Source of the DNA: Acrocarpospora macrocephala
GTDB taxonomy: Bacteria > Actinomycetota > Actinomycetes > Streptosporangiales > Streptosporangiaceae
Length of the DNA stretch: 64,000 nucleotides
NCBI RefSeq assembly: GCF_009687865.1
Contig: NZ_BLAE01000026.1
Coordinates: forward strand, 15,793 to 79,792
Direction: 5' to 3'
The notes under the pieces were generated by a model, which was given only the letters and a program-made list of their open reading frames with translations, searched no databases and was not told the DNA's origin. The translations under genes were made by a program, and so were the position numbers. Positions 1-8,053 of the stretch are shown here, piece by piece (the first letter of the stretch is position 1; each line of letters opens with the position of its first letter).

Positions 1-909
1 ACCCATGGGTGTGGTGGGGGAGGAGTGGGGTCGTCGAGGGGTGGCTAGGGTTTTGGCGAGTTCTAGGAGTTCGTGGGGGTTGTGGGCCCAGGCGCCGCCG
101 GCTTCTTCGATCAAGGCGCGGAGGACGCGGGAGTCGCCGGTGATCGAACCGGTGTGGGCTGCGGCGGCTGAGGCGCCGAGGGGGCTGGTGCCGGCTTTGA
201 GGACTGCGATGCCGATTCTGTGGTCGGCGCAGTCGGCCAGGGCGGTGGCCAGGCGGTGGCCGTCGGCTTCGTCTTCCAGGTAGAGGGCCACTGAGCGGAC
301 GCCGTCCAGCCGGGCCAGGGCGGTCAGGTAGTCGGCGGCGTCGAGGACGGCCTGGTTGCCGCAGGAGATGACCGTGTGCAGGCCGAGCGCCCGGGTGCTG
401 AGCAGGGCGTTGACGGCGACATTGCCGCTCTGTGAGATCAACGCGACGGGGCCGGGGCGTCGGGCGGTGTAGGCGTCGCCCCAGAGGGGGGCCCGATTCA
501 CCACGGACACGATGCCGTTGCCGTTGGGCCCGCAGATGGGCAGGCGATGCAGCCGGGCCTGCCTGGCGAGCTCATCCTGAAGCAGGCGGCCTTCGGCGAT
601 CTCCGCGAATCCGGCGGCCAGCACGACGGCTCCGCCGCAGCCGAACGCCCCCGCCTCCGCCACCAGGGCGGGCACGCTCGCCGCCGGAGTGGCGATGACC
701 AGCGCGTCCGGAGCCAGCGGCAGATCGGAGATGCGAGGCACACACGGCACCCCGTGCACCTCGGCCGCCGTCGGATGCACGCCGAAGATCGGGCCGGGGA
801 ATCCCGCGCTCACCAGGTTGGCCACGGCCTGGTTTCCGTACGAGCCGGGGCGGGTGGAGGCGCCGACCACGGCGACGGATCTGGGAGCGAGCAGCCGGGC
901 GGGTTTCAC
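1..909 (-). CDS. NDP-forming acyl-CoA synthetase, CoA-binding part (3' end outside window)
   Basis: These enzymes make an acyl-CoA from an acid, CoA and a nucleotide triphosphate through an acyl-phosphate and a phosphohistidine. The reading frame opens with LLAPRSVAVVGAST, a Rossmann CoA-binding start, then CGPNGNGIVS and VALISQSGNVAV, the hallmark stretches of the succinyl-CoA-synthetase-alpha-like family, and later AAHTGSITGD, which fits the family's swinging-histidine region. About 303 residues are in the window; the ATP-grasp half, if present, lies past the left edge. I chose GTG at 909 because the CoA-binding domain begins four residues later; the ribosome site is weak. The gene diverges from a TetR regulator and a 23-bp operator-like site lies directly upstream, so repression by that regulator is likely. 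Paired with a nearby acyl-CoA dehydrogenase, it probably activates an organic acid; the substrate is unknown. Confidence 0.85.
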   Translation of the reverse strand, partial: MKPARLLAPRSVAVVGASTRPGSYGNQAVANLVSAGFPGPIFGVHPTAAEVHGVPCVPRISDLPLAPDALVIATPAASVPALVAEAGAFGCGGAVVLAAGFAEIAEGRLLQDELARQARLHRLPICGPNGNGIVSVVNRAPLWGDAYTARRPGPVALISQSGNVAVNALLSTRALGLHTVISCGNQAVLDAADYLTALARLDGVRSVALYLEDEADGHRLATALADCADHRIGIAVLKAGTSPLGASAAAAHTGSITGDSRVLRALIEEAGGAWAHNPHELLELAKTLATPRRPHSSPTTPMG

Positions 910-916
910 CCTCTCT

Positions 917-941
917 ACACTGGTTGGTTGACCAGTCAACC
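917..941. promoter_or_regulatory. Operator-like inverted repeat between acyl-CoA synthetase and TetR genes (site A)
   Basis: Positions 926-941 read GGTTGAC-CA-GTCAACC, a perfect 7-bp inverted repeat, and 919-936 also form ACTGGT-N6-ACCAGT. Read on the minus strand, 939-917 begins TTGACTGGT and ends ACCAACCAGTGT. It matches site B at 2531-2553 almost base for base and resembles site C at 31769-31792. It touches the start of the acyl-CoA synthetase gene. TetR-family dimers commonly bind such sites; that the neighbour at 1005 binds here is inference. Confidence 0.6.
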
Positions 942-1004
942 GTCAAGGCTAGGGTTGTATCGTCGCGCCCGTGTGCCGCCGATCGCTGCGGTAGTCTTGG
1001 CGGC

Positions 1005-1640
1005 GTGCGCAGTGCGGAGGGCGCCCGGAGTAGCCGGGCCGATCAGGCTGATCAGCGCCGGGCCGAACTGCTGGACGCCGCCCGGCGTGTCGTGCTGGAG
1101 CGAGGCCTGGCGAGCACCAGGGTCGCCGACATCGCGAAGGCCACCAATGTCAGCGGTGGCTTGATCCACTACCATTTCGCCACCAAAGACGATCTCATCA
1201 CCGCGATGCTCCGAGCCACCTCGGAAACCGAGGTCAAACGCCTCCGCGAGATCATCAGCGGTCCCGGCACGGCTGTGCAGCGCCTCGATCGGGTGCTGCG
1301 CTACTACATTCCCAGCTCCCGCTCCGACCAGAGCTGGATCCTCTGGCTGGACGCCTGGGCCCTCGGCGTCCGCGAGCCCCACGTCCGCGAGATCCTGCTC
1401 GAACTCGAGGGCGGCTGGATCGAGATCCTCGCCGAGGTCATCTCCGAAGGCGTCGACAAGGGCGAGTTCTTCTGCGACGACCCCATGGGCGCGGCCGAAC
1501 GCCTCGACGGCATGCTCGACGGCCTCGTCGTCCGCTACACGCTGCACTCCGGCGCGATGTCCCGCAAACGCCTCCTCGAACACGCCCGCATCGCCGCCAC
1601 CCACGAGGTCGGCATCCCCCGCTCCGCCTTCCCCGCCTGA
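1005..1640 (+). CDS. TetR/AcrR-family transcriptional regulator
   Basis: A 211-residue DNA-binding repressor. The N-terminal helix-turn-helix is visible in RRAELLDAARRVVLERGL, then RVADIAKATNVSGGLIHYHF followed by the typical ATKDDLI. The C-terminal half, with WILWLDAWALGVREPHV and GGWIEILAEVISEGVDKGEF, resembles the BetI-like C-terminal domain of many actinobacterial TetR proteins that control amine or acid catabolism. GTG at 1005 was chosen because it puts the HTH about 15 residues from the N-terminus; an ATG at 924 would add 27 atypical residues and overlap the operator. No clear ribosome site is seen, so the mRNA may be leaderless. It diverges from the acyl-CoA synthetase and is the best local candidate to bind sites A and B, and possibly C. 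Confidence 0.85.
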   Translation: MRSAEGARSSRADQADQRRAELLDAARRVVLERGLASTRVADIAKATNVSGGLIHYHFATKDDLITAMLRATSETEVKRLREIISGPGTAVQRLDRVLRYYIPSSRSDQSWILWLDAWALGVREPHVREILLELEGGWIEILAEVISEGVDKGEFFCDDPMGAAERLDGMLDGLVVRYTLHSGAMSRKRLLEHARIAATHEVGIPRSAFPA

Positions 1641-1758
1641 ATCCCAGCGCCTCGTCCACCTGCCCCGGCGTTCGCTACGGCGCCGTTTTAGTGGCAGGTT
1701 GGTGCGCCGGTGATCGGTCAAGCTCCTTGGCGTCAGGTACGACAAGCGCGTCCTCGGG

Positions 1759-2310
1759 TCATGACGGCCGTCCGCCGAACTGCCAGTGGTGCACCTCGAC
1801 GTCGGCGTACCGGTCCGGGGTCAAGATGGCGCGTGCCGTGTCCGGGTCCGGCGCCCGGAGCAGCACCGCCGTACCCAGCCAGGCGGCGCCGTTGTCGGAC
1901 AGCAGCGGCCCGTACGCGATCAGTTCGTCCCGGTCGGCCGGCACGGTGAGGTCGGCGGCCTGCCCCGAACCGAGGCCGAGCACCAGATACCGGTTGCCGG
2001 CAGTCGGACCGCCAGAGAAGTCCCACATGGTGCGCCCCAACATGTTGCGCCACCGGCGCAGCATTACGTCCCGGTACACGCCGGCCTGGTAGTTGGGCTC
2101 GTCGAAGGCGAACGCGCGGGCGGCGGCGGGGTCGGGCACGTCGACGATATGCACGCTGCCGGTAGGCAGTTCGCGGTCGTCGGTGAGGGTCGGGCCGCGG
2201 GCGATCATCTCCGTCGCGTACCGGTCCATGTAGAACCAGTGCTCTTCCAGCAACTTGTCGCGCAACGCTATCGAGCCGGGCCGGTCGCGGTGATAGCAGA
2301 AGAACTCCAT
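1759..2310 (-). CDS. YCII-domain protein with two tandem YCII-like repeats
   Basis: YCII proteins are small alpha/beta ferredoxin-like proteins, some with weak hydrolase or dehalogenase-like activity; most have no known role. The first repeat runs MEFFCYHRDRPGS to about residue 85 and contains ARGPTLTDD; the second starts near RYLVLGLGSGQ and contains AYGPLLSDNGAAW. Both carry the family's G-P-L-x-D-D/N turn, and the 183-residue length equals two domains, so this looks like an internal duplication. ATG at 2310 was preferred to an upstream in-frame start at 2349 because the domain begins right there. No operon partner is apparent. Confidence 0.75.
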   Translation of the reverse strand: MEFFCYHRDRPGSIALRDKLLEEHWFYMDRYATEMIARGPTLTDDRELPTGSVHIVDVPDPAAARAFAFDEPNYQAGVYRDVMLRRWRNMLGRTMWDFSGGPTAGNRYLVLGLGSGQAADLTVPADRDELIAYGPLLSDNGAAWLGTAVLLRAPDPDTARAILTPDRYADVEVHHWQFGGRPS

Positions 2311-2408
2311 GGCCCCATTATCTCGATCACCATGCCTGATCCCGATCAAGCCGGTGAGGAGCGATGGTGTTGTCGCCGGCTTGGGTGTCCCAGGAACGTC
2401 GCCACTCC

Positions 2409-2501
2409 ATGAGGAATCTCAGCGCCCTCGAATTGATCGACCTGCGCGAGGCCGACCTCCCATACGTGAACGACATCGACGTCCGCATGCTGTTCTACTG
2501 A
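2409..2501 (+). CDS. Possible 30-residue ORF or gene remnant, unknown
   Basis: ATG at 2409 opens a frame that reads MRNLSALELIDL and ends DIDVRMLFY before TGA. It is acidic and could be the tail of a lost gene rather than a real small protein. No ribosome site stands out. It lies between the divergent YCII gene and site B. I do not recognise it. Apart from this ORF and site B, the stretch 2311-2566 shows nothing. Confidence 0.2.
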   Translation: MRNLSALELIDLREADLPYVNDIDVRMLFY

Positions 2502-2530
2502 GCACGCTTGACAGGCCTCACCTTCCCTAT

Positions 2531-2553
2531 TTGACTGGGTGACCAATCAGTTT
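2531..2553. promoter_or_regulatory. Operator-like site upstream of acyl-CoA dehydrogenase (site B)
   Basis: The site reads TTGACTGG, three variable bases, then ACCAATCAGTTT. Inside it ACTG-N10-CAGT is an imperfect dyad. It aligns without gaps to the minus strand of site A (917-939), with the shared core TTGACTGG-N3-ACCAA-Y-CAGT. It ends 13 bp before the ATG of the dehydrogenase and just precedes the ribosome site (AAGGGAG), where a bound repressor would block transcription. The bound protein is inferred to be the TetR at 1005. Confidence 0.6.
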
Positions 2554-2566
2554 AAGGGAGTCCGGT

Positions 2567-3730
2567 ATGTCGCTGGTTCGGCTGACGGCGGAGCAGGTCG
2601 AGTTGCGGGAGCGGGCCAAGGCGTTCGTGGACGACGTCCTCATTCCGCGTGAGGAAGCCGCCGAGCGGGCCGGGGGACGGCTGCCCGAGCAGGACGTTCA
2701 AGAGATCATGAAAGCGGCGGTGGCGGCTCGGCTCAACGGGGGGCGGCACGCGCCCGAGCATGGCGGCCAAGGGTGGTCCGCTGTCGATTATGTGGTGGTT
2801 CATGAGCAGCTTGGGAGGAACACCAATGGTCTGTGGTGGTGGGTCCCGGATGCGTACAACGTGCTGGCGGCGGGAACTCCCGAGCAGATCGATCGTTACC
2901 TGCGTCCCGCGTTGAAGGGTGACGCCTGGATCTCCTACGCCGTAACCGAGGAGCACGCGGGTTCTGATCCGTCCGGTATCGCCACCACCGCCGTACAAGA
3001 CGGGGACGAATGGGTCCTGAACGGTGAGAAATGGTTCGTGACCAGCGGGGACGTGGCCGCGGCGCACATCGTGGTGGCGGTGGTCGAGGGGCATGGGCCG
3101 ACGCTATTCATCGTCGATGCCGATGCCGAGGGCGTCGAATTCGTGGATGAGCCGTTGTTCACGCATACCTTCCCGCATGGGCATCCCACCGTGCGGCTGA
3201 CCGATGTGCGGGTGCCGGGGGACGCGGTGCTCGGCGGCCTCGGGCAGGCCGATGCGCTGCAGCAGAGCTGGTTCGTGGAGGAACGTCTGGGTATCGCCGT
3301 GCACTGTGTCGCGGCCATGGGACGGCTGCTGGAGGAGGCGGTGGCCTGGGCCGGGACTCGTGAGCAAGGGGGAGCCCGGCTGATCGACCACCAGGGGGTC
3401 GCCTTCCCGCTGGCCGACTCGGCCGCCGACGCCACCGCCGCGCGGCTGCTCGTGCACGAGGTGGCCGCCCTGGCCGACTCCGGCGCGGACCGGAAGATCG
3501 TGCACGCCAAGGCGTCCGTGGCGAAGCTTTTCGCCAGCGAGGCCGCCTATCGGTGCGCTGACCGGGCGGTGCAGACCTTCGGGGGGCGGGGATATATCCG
3601 TACCAATGTGGCGGAGCGGTTCCTGCGCGAGCTCCGGGTGGACCGGATCTGGGAGGGGACCAGCGAGATCCAGCGGCTGATCATCAGCCGTTCGCTGGAA
3701 CGCCGAGGCGTCCGGCAGGTAATCGCATAA
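2567..3730 (+). CDS. Acyl-CoA dehydrogenase
   Basis: An FAD enzyme that introduces an alpha-beta double bond into an acyl-CoA and passes electrons to ETF. The 387-residue protein has the full family layout: a helical N-domain, the mid-domain AVTEEHAGSDPSGIATTA for flavin contact, the sheet segment NGEKWFVTSGDVA, and the C-terminal QTFGGRGYIRTNVAERFLREL followed by RIWEGTSEIQR. The glutamate of WEGTSEIQ is at the position of the catalytic base of medium-chain enzymes. A ribosome site AAGGGAG lies eight bases before ATG 2567. It is monocistronic, with site B directly upstream. Together with the acyl-CoA synthetase at 1-909, probably under the same regulator, it suggests an acid activation and oxidation pathway; the substrate cannot be read from the sequence. 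Confidence 0.9.
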   Translation: MSLVRLTAEQVELRERAKAFVDDVLIPREEAAERAGGRLPEQDVQEIMKAAVAARLNGGRHAPEHGGQGWSAVDYVVVHEQLGRNTNGLWWWVPDAYNVLAAGTPEQIDRYLRPALKGDAWISYAVTEEHAGSDPSGIATTAVQDGDEWVLNGEKWFVTSGDVAAAHIVVAVVEGHGPTLFIVDADAEGVEFVDEPLFTHTFPHGHPTVRLTDVRVPGDAVLGGLGQADALQQSWFVEERLGIAVHCVAAMGRLLEEAVAWAGTREQGGARLIDHQGVAFPLADSAADATAARLLVHEVAALADSGADRKIVHAKASVAKLFASEAAYRCADRAVQTFGGRGYIRTNVAERFLRELRVDRIWEGTSEIQRLIISRSLERRGVRQVIA

Positions 3731-3797
3731 AGGCTGAAACACTCGTGCCCTTCCGGACATGTGTAGGAATGAAGTGTCACCTCCGGAAGGGTGCGAT

Positions 3798-4340
3798 GTG
3801 GGCCTCAGGCAGCGGTTCGAGGAGCTCTACCTCGCGCATTATCCGGATTTACTGGCCTACGTCCGCCGCCGTACGGACTCGCCGGACGACGCGGCCGACG
3901 CGATCGCGGAGACCTTCACCACCGCATGGCGGCGGATCGACGAGCTCCCGGCCGGGCCGCAGGCCCGCCTCTGGCTGTACGGCGTCGCCCGCCGCGTCCT
4001 GGCCAACCAGCGCCGGGGCGAATCCCGCCGGTCGGCCCTCGCGCTCCGGCTCCGCGAGGAGCTGACGGTCTGGGACGAGGGCACGCCCGCCGCCGACCAG
4101 GACGCCGTGCGCGCCGCGTTCGGCCGGCTGAGCCCCGACGACCGCGAACTGCTGTCGCTGGTCAGCTGGGAGGGCCTGACCGCCCCCGAGATCGCGACCG
4201 TGCTCGGCTGCTCCCAGGGCGCGGCCCGAATCCGCCTGCACCGCGCCAGAAAACGCCTGGCCAGAGAACTCGACTCCGCCGGCCTCGATCTGTCCAGGTA
4301 CGGCTCCCGCGCCGTCAAGCTCGCGGAAGGCCAGTCATGA
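3798..4340 (+). CDS. ECF-type RNA polymerase sigma factor
   Basis: A 180-residue sigma-70 family factor with only regions 2 and 4. Region 2 is seen in FEELYLAHYPDLLAYVRRRTDSPDDAADAIAE, with the following FTTAWRRIDELP; region 4 is LSPDDRELLSLVSWEGLTAPEIATVLGCSQGAARIRLHRARKRL, containing the HTH that reads the -35 element. GTG at 3798 has GGAAGGG seven bases upstream and is preferred to an earlier ATG at 3759. Its stop overlaps the next start as ATGA, so it is translationally coupled to a membrane partner, which is the usual arrangement for a sigma and its anti-sigma. Confidence 0.88.
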   Translation: MGLRQRFEELYLAHYPDLLAYVRRRTDSPDDAADAIAETFTTAWRRIDELPAGPQARLWLYGVARRVLANQRRGESRRSALALRLREELTVWDEGTPAADQDAVRAAFGRLSPDDRELLSLVSWEGLTAPEIATVLGCSQGAARIRLHRARKRLARELDSAGLDLSRYGSRAVKLAEGQS

Positions 4341-5248
4341 CGCCCAAAATCGACCACCTTGTCGCCGGTCTCGCCCGCGACCCAGGCCCTGGCCTGACCC
4401 CCGGGAGCCGCGAACTCCTCGACGAGATCACCCGGCTTCCGGCCGCAGCCCAGATTCCGGCCGCCGTGCCTCCTACCCCGGTTCCGGTGCCCGCCACCCG
4501 GATACGCAAACGGCGGATGTGGGCGCTGCTGCCCGCCAGTTTCGCGGTGGTCCTGGCCTGGGCGCTGACCGCGCCCGCGCAGGCGGCCCTCGACATCAGG
4601 CGTGAGGGCGACTTCTTCATGGTCGTGGTCAAGGACCCACACGCGGACCCCCGCGTCTACAACTCCGAACTGCGTTCGGCGGGGCTGCCGATCCGCATCG
4701 TCACCGAACCGGCGTCGCCCAGCCGTGTCGGAACCTTCACCACCATCCCCGCCTCGGTCCTGGACACCACGCTGACCTCCAGCAGCACCCCGAGCCCTGC
4801 GGCCACCCCGACCGGGGACCGCGCGGATCTGCCGTGGCAGGGGGATTCGGGCCCGATTGGGATTTCCGGGATCGAGTCTCTGGGGTCGTGCGCTGCCGAT
4901 CAGCCCTGCGTGCTGGGCGTCCGGATCCTCGCCACGACAACCCTCCAGACCGTGATCAGTCTCGGCCGTCCCGCGCGTCCCGGCGAGATCTACCGATCCA
5001 CCGCCAGGCTGGACATGCCCGGCGAACTCCTGCACTGCGTCCCGTTCGTCAACCGGACGGTGTCGGAGGTCCGCTCGCTGGTCGTGCGCAAGGGCGTACG
5101 AACCGTGAAATGGGTGGACCAGGCGGCCGGCAGGGGGTTGAACCCGCCGCCGGATTCCTGGTTCGTGCACGAGGGCTGGCCGTATTCGGCCGACACGGTC
5201 CTGTTCTACGTCGGACCAACTCAAACCGAGGCCGTCGACACCTGCTGA
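4337..5248 (+). CDS. Single-pass membrane protein coupled to the ECF sigma factor; putative anti-sigma/sensor
   Basis: The 303-residue product has a cytoplasmic N-terminus of about 60 residues, a positive patch RIRKRR, one transmembrane segment (WALLPASFAVVLAWALTAPAQAAL, about residues 57-80) and an extracytoplasmic domain of about 220 residues with a Ser/Thr/Pro stretch near residue 150. There is no HxxxCxxC zinc anti-sigma motif in the N-terminal part, so it is not a classical ZAS protein. The ATGA overlap with the sigma gene argues that the two work together. The exported domain has four cysteines, which may form disulfides. Alternative: a CU044_5270-type sensor protein, common beside such sigma genes in actinobacteria. 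Confidence 0.6.
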   Translation: MTPKIDHLVAGLARDPGPGLTPGSRELLDEITRLPAAAQIPAAVPPTPVPVPATRIRKRRMWALLPASFAVVLAWALTAPAQAALDIRREGDFFMVVVKDPHADPRVYNSELRSAGLPIRIVTEPASPSRVGTFTTIPASVLDTTLTSSSTPSPAATPTGDRADLPWQGDSGPIGISGIESLGSCAADQPCVLGVRILATTTLQTVISLGRPARPGEIYRSTARLDMPGELLHCVPFVNRTVSEVRSLVVRKGVRTVKWVDQAAGRGLNPPPDSWFVHEGWPYSADTVLFYVGPTQTEAVDTC

Positions 5249-5297
5249 TCTGAGGCCCTCCGCCGGACCCGTCCTGATCTGAGGTCCTCCGCCGGAC
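5245..5297. repeat. Two-copy direct repeat, 24-bp unit with 29-bp period
   Basis: CTGATCTGAGG is followed by CCCTCCGCCGGAC in the first copy (5245-5268) and by TCCTCCGCCGGAC in the second (5274-5297), one mismatch. The first copy contains the stop codon of the membrane protein gene. It may be a slippage duplication or a regulatory element ahead of the glycosyltransferase gene. Confidence 0.6.
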
Positions 5298-5357
5298 GGT
5301 TCTCCCTCGGACGCTGACCTGCCCCTTTGATCCTTTTCGCCAAGGACTGATTTCGCC

Positions 5358-6713
5358 ATGCTCACCGAGGTTCGCTTCGCGCTGCCCGAAAACGCCCGGC
5401 CGTCCCGCCATCGGCTGTTCATCGCCGTCCTGGTGGCCGCCGCCACGCTTCGCGTGATCACCATGCTCGGCTTCCCGCCCGCCCAGCTGTACTGGTACGA
5501 CTCGTTCACTTACCTGGACACCGCGCACAACCTGCGCCCATCCGCGACCTTCCACCCGGTCGGCTACCCGCTGTTCCTCCGGCTGCTCGCGCCCTTCCAC
5601 AGCGTGACCGTGGTGGCGGCCATCCAGCACGTACTCGGCCTGGCCACCGGATTGATCATCTACCTGTCCCTGCGCCGCCATCGCCTGCCCGCCTGGGCCG
5701 CCACCCTCGCCGCCGTCCCTCTCCTGTTCGACGCCTCGTTCCTCCGCCTCGAACACGCCGTGCTTTCCGACACGCTGTTCATCTTCCTGGTCGTCGCCGC
5801 ACTAGCGCTCATGGACCGGACACCCCTCGCCGCGGGCCTGCTGCTCGCACTCGCGGGCCTGACCCGCACGGTGGCGGTCCCGCTGATCCTGCTGGTCCTG
5901 GTCTTCCTCCTGGTACGCCGCCACTGGCGCCCCGCCCTCACCTTCGCCCTGGCCGCAACCCTCCCGCTACTCCTGTACGCCACCTGGTACCAAACCCACC
6001 ACGGCCGTTTCGCCCTGAGCGGCGCCGACGGCGTGGCCCTCTGGGCCAGAACGATGACCTTCGCCGACTGCCGGCTGATCGACCCCCCACCCGACGAAGC
6101 CCTGCTCTGCCCCACCGAAGCCGTACAGGACGCCGCATCCGAATACGTCTGGGACCCCGCCGCCGCCATCAACCGCCTCCCCGGCGGCCGTTTCACCCAC
6201 AACACCCTCGCCCGAAATTTCGCGATAAGAGCCATCAAAGCTCAGCCCTTCGACTACCTCCGCGAGGTACTCAAAGACACCGCGATCACCTTCGCCTGGA
6301 CCCCCATCCCGCACCCTGCCCGAGTCACCCCCGCCTTCGGCTTCGCCCGGGGCACCCAGACCCTCCCGAACCAGCCCCTCATCGACCAAACCCGCCGCAA
6401 CTACTCCGACATCCGAGGCATTCAGAGCGTCGACCCGTACGCGAGCTTCCTGATCGCCTACCAATACCCGGCCTACCTGCGCGGCCCGATGATCGCGGTG
6501 ATCCTTCTCGCAGGGGCGTACGCCGCACTAAGACGCCCACGCCTCGCGGTCCTGCCCTTCGCGACGGCGATGTACCTGCTACTGGCCCCGATCGCCGTCC
6601 TCGACTTCGACCACCGCTACGTCCTGCCGATGATCCCCGTCGCCTGCTGGGCCGCCGCACTCGCCTTCAGGCCGAAGGACGCCCCGCCAGAAAGTCCTGA
6701 ACCGCCCGTTTGA
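5358..6713 (+). CDS. GT-C fold membrane glycosyltransferase (phospholipid-carrier-dependent type)
   Basis: A 451-residue polytopic protein with about ten hydrophobic spans. Early in the first external loop stands LYWYDSFTYLDTAHN, whose acidic residue is in the place of the catalytic Asp of GT-C enzymes, followed by FHPVGYPLFLRLLAPF, a conserved second loop. Enzymes of this class move a mannose or similar sugar from polyprenyl-phosphate to a wall glycan or a protein on the outer face of the membrane. ATG 5358 is preceded by AAGGACTGATTTCGCC. The 3' end overlaps the convergent gene at 6667 by 47 bp. The acceptor is unknown; the sigma pair upstream may or may not control it. Confidence 0.7.
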   Translation: MLTEVRFALPENARPSRHRLFIAVLVAAATLRVITMLGFPPAQLYWYDSFTYLDTAHNLRPSATFHPVGYPLFLRLLAPFHSVTVVAAIQHVLGLATGLIIYLSLRRHRLPAWAATLAAVPLLFDASFLRLEHAVLSDTLFIFLVVAALALMDRTPLAAGLLLALAGLTRTVAVPLILLVLVFLLVRRHWRPALTFALAATLPLLLYATWYQTHHGRFALSGADGVALWARTMTFADCRLIDPPPDEALLCPTEAVQDAASEYVWDPAAAINRLPGGRFTHNTLARNFAIRAIKAQPFDYLREVLKDTAITFAWTPIPHPARVTPAFGFARGTQTLPNQPLIDQTRRNYSDIRGIQSVDPYASFLIAYQYPAYLRGPMIAVILLAGAYAALRRPRLAVLPFATAMYLLLAPIAVLDFDHRYVLPMIPVACWAAALAFRPKDAPPESPEPPV

Positions 6714-7434
6714 CCCGCTGAACCGGCTCACGAATACGACGATCACGCCACTGCGCCCGCGCGAGTTTGTACGGCTTGCTGCGGTAACGCCAGCGAGCCC
6801 ACGGAGAGCCAGGGCGAGCCAGCCGGATCGCCCCGATCAGCGCGAGGGGAGTCAGATAGATGCCGAGCAGCCCGGTCCAGACCTTCCCTTTGATCAGACT
6901 GAGGGCGGCGAACAAAATGTTCGTGCCGATGACGAGCACCACCTCGTCCCGGGAGAGGAGCCTCCCCGACTGGTCGGCGGTGAAGGCCTGTCCGACCTCG
7001 AACGGGCTGACACCAAGCAAAGCCAGCCCGCACAGGGCGACCGCGACAAAGACCGCGTCCACCGAGAGCCGCCCATCCTCCGTCCAGTAGACGTCCTGCA
7101 AGCGCAGGATCAGGGCGAACTCATCCAGGACAAGCGCGGTGCCGGCCCCGAACAGCATGGCCAGCAGCGCAGCCGTCACCGATCTGCTGTCCGTAACAGC
7201 CAGACCGCCGATGCCACCCAGACACATGAACACCAGCCCGAAGACGACATGGTGGATATGGGTGCCCCCCGGCGAGATGTTCCCCGGCCACCAGCTCACC
7301 CCAGCCCTGATCATGCGGACACTGACCCGGATGAACAGGAAGGCAAGAATGAACGCCACAAAGAAACAGAACAGCCGCAACTTGCCCGGATCGACGATCT
7401 CCCGGAGAAACCAGTTCCGCACGGCACCCCCCAT
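6667..7434 (-). CDS. Conserved actinobacterial integral membrane protein, unknown function
   Basis: A 255-residue protein with about seven membrane spans. The clearest motif is SPGGTHIHHVVFGLVFMC, a His-rich membrane-edge sequence kept in a family of uncharacterised actinobacterial membrane proteins; further on FGAGTALVLDEFALIL suggests an acidic residue inside a span. The C-terminal 45 residues are very basic and presumably cytoplasmic. ATG 7434 or an adjacent GTG at 7437 could start it. It runs convergent with the glycosyltransferase and overlaps its end. Confidence 0.6.
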   Translation of the reverse strand: MGGAVRNWFLREIVDPGKLRLFCFFVAFILAFLFIRVSVRMIRAGVSWWPGNISPGGTHIHHVVFGLVFMCLGGIGGLAVTDSRSVTAALLAMLFGAGTALVLDEFALILRLQDVYWTEDGRLSVDAVFVAVALCGLALLGVSPFEVGQAFTADQSGRLLSRDEVVLVIGTNILFAALSLIKGKVWTGLLGIYLTPLALIGAIRLARPGSPWARWRYRSKPYKLARAQWRDRRIREPVQRVKRAVQDFLAGRPSA

Positions 7435-7467
7435 CACCTGGGGGATTACCTGCCCGATTCTAAAACG

Positions 7468-8034
7468 TCACTTTGGCGCGTGTGACGCCAGGACGAGCAG
7501 TTCGTCGACGGACCATTGGTCGTAGGCGTGCTCGCCGTACTTGGCGGCGAGCACGTGGCCGTCGCGGCCGATCAGGAAATCGGCGGGAAGGCCGAATCGG
7601 CCGCCGTGCGGCCGGGCAGCCGGTGCGCGATCGCGGCCGCGGAGGATCCCCCATGCGCTCAGCGCGATCGCTCGGAGAATCGTTCCCCACACGCGTGGAT
7701 CGAGCAGCGCGCGGGTCGCCGACTCCACGCCGAACTCGACGTACAACCGCTTGCCGGGATCGGCGATCACAGGGAACGGCAGGTGCGCCGTGTGCTCAAC
7801 CAGCTCTTCGGCGGGTGAGTGGAAGACAACGACTTCGCGGACTCCGGCCGCCTCGATCTCGTCATGCCGCCGCACGACGGAACGCAGATGCAGGTTGCAG
7901 ACCGGGCAGCCCGCGAATCGGCGGAACTGCAGATGGATCAGCCGCTCGCGGTCGGGGATGGCGATCGGCTGGCCGGAGACCGCGGTCAGCTCGCGGGCGG
8001 TGAGCACGGCCCCGTTCTTCATCGCGGTTCGCAT
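7468..8034 (-). CDS. Peroxiredoxin-like (AhpC/TSA family) protein
   Basis: A 188-residue thioredoxin-fold protein. The redox site is RFAGCPVCN with cysteines 43 and 46, a CxxC instead of the single peroxidatic cysteine of true AhpC, and it matches the 'peroxiredoxin-like family' often annotated in actinobacteria. Later GLPADFLIGRDGHVLAAKYG gives the beta-hairpin with the cis-proline region of the fold. A strong ribosome site AGGAGGG lies eight bases before ATG 8034. It diverges from a TetR gene, and the shared 73-bp gap holds a perfect 16-bp inverted repeat, so induction by a small molecule through that TetR is likely. Confidence 0.8.
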   Translation of the reverse strand: MRTAMKNGAVLTARELTAVSGQPIAIPDRERLIHLQFRRFAGCPVCNLHLRSVVRRHDEIEAAGVREVVVFHSPAEELVEHTAHLPFPVIADPGKRLYVEFGVESATRALLDPRVWGTILRAIALSAWGILRGRDRAPAARPHGGRFGLPADFLIGRDGHVLAAKYGEHAYDQWSVDELLVLASHAPK

Positions 8035-8053
8035 CGGGCAGCCCTCCTGTAGG

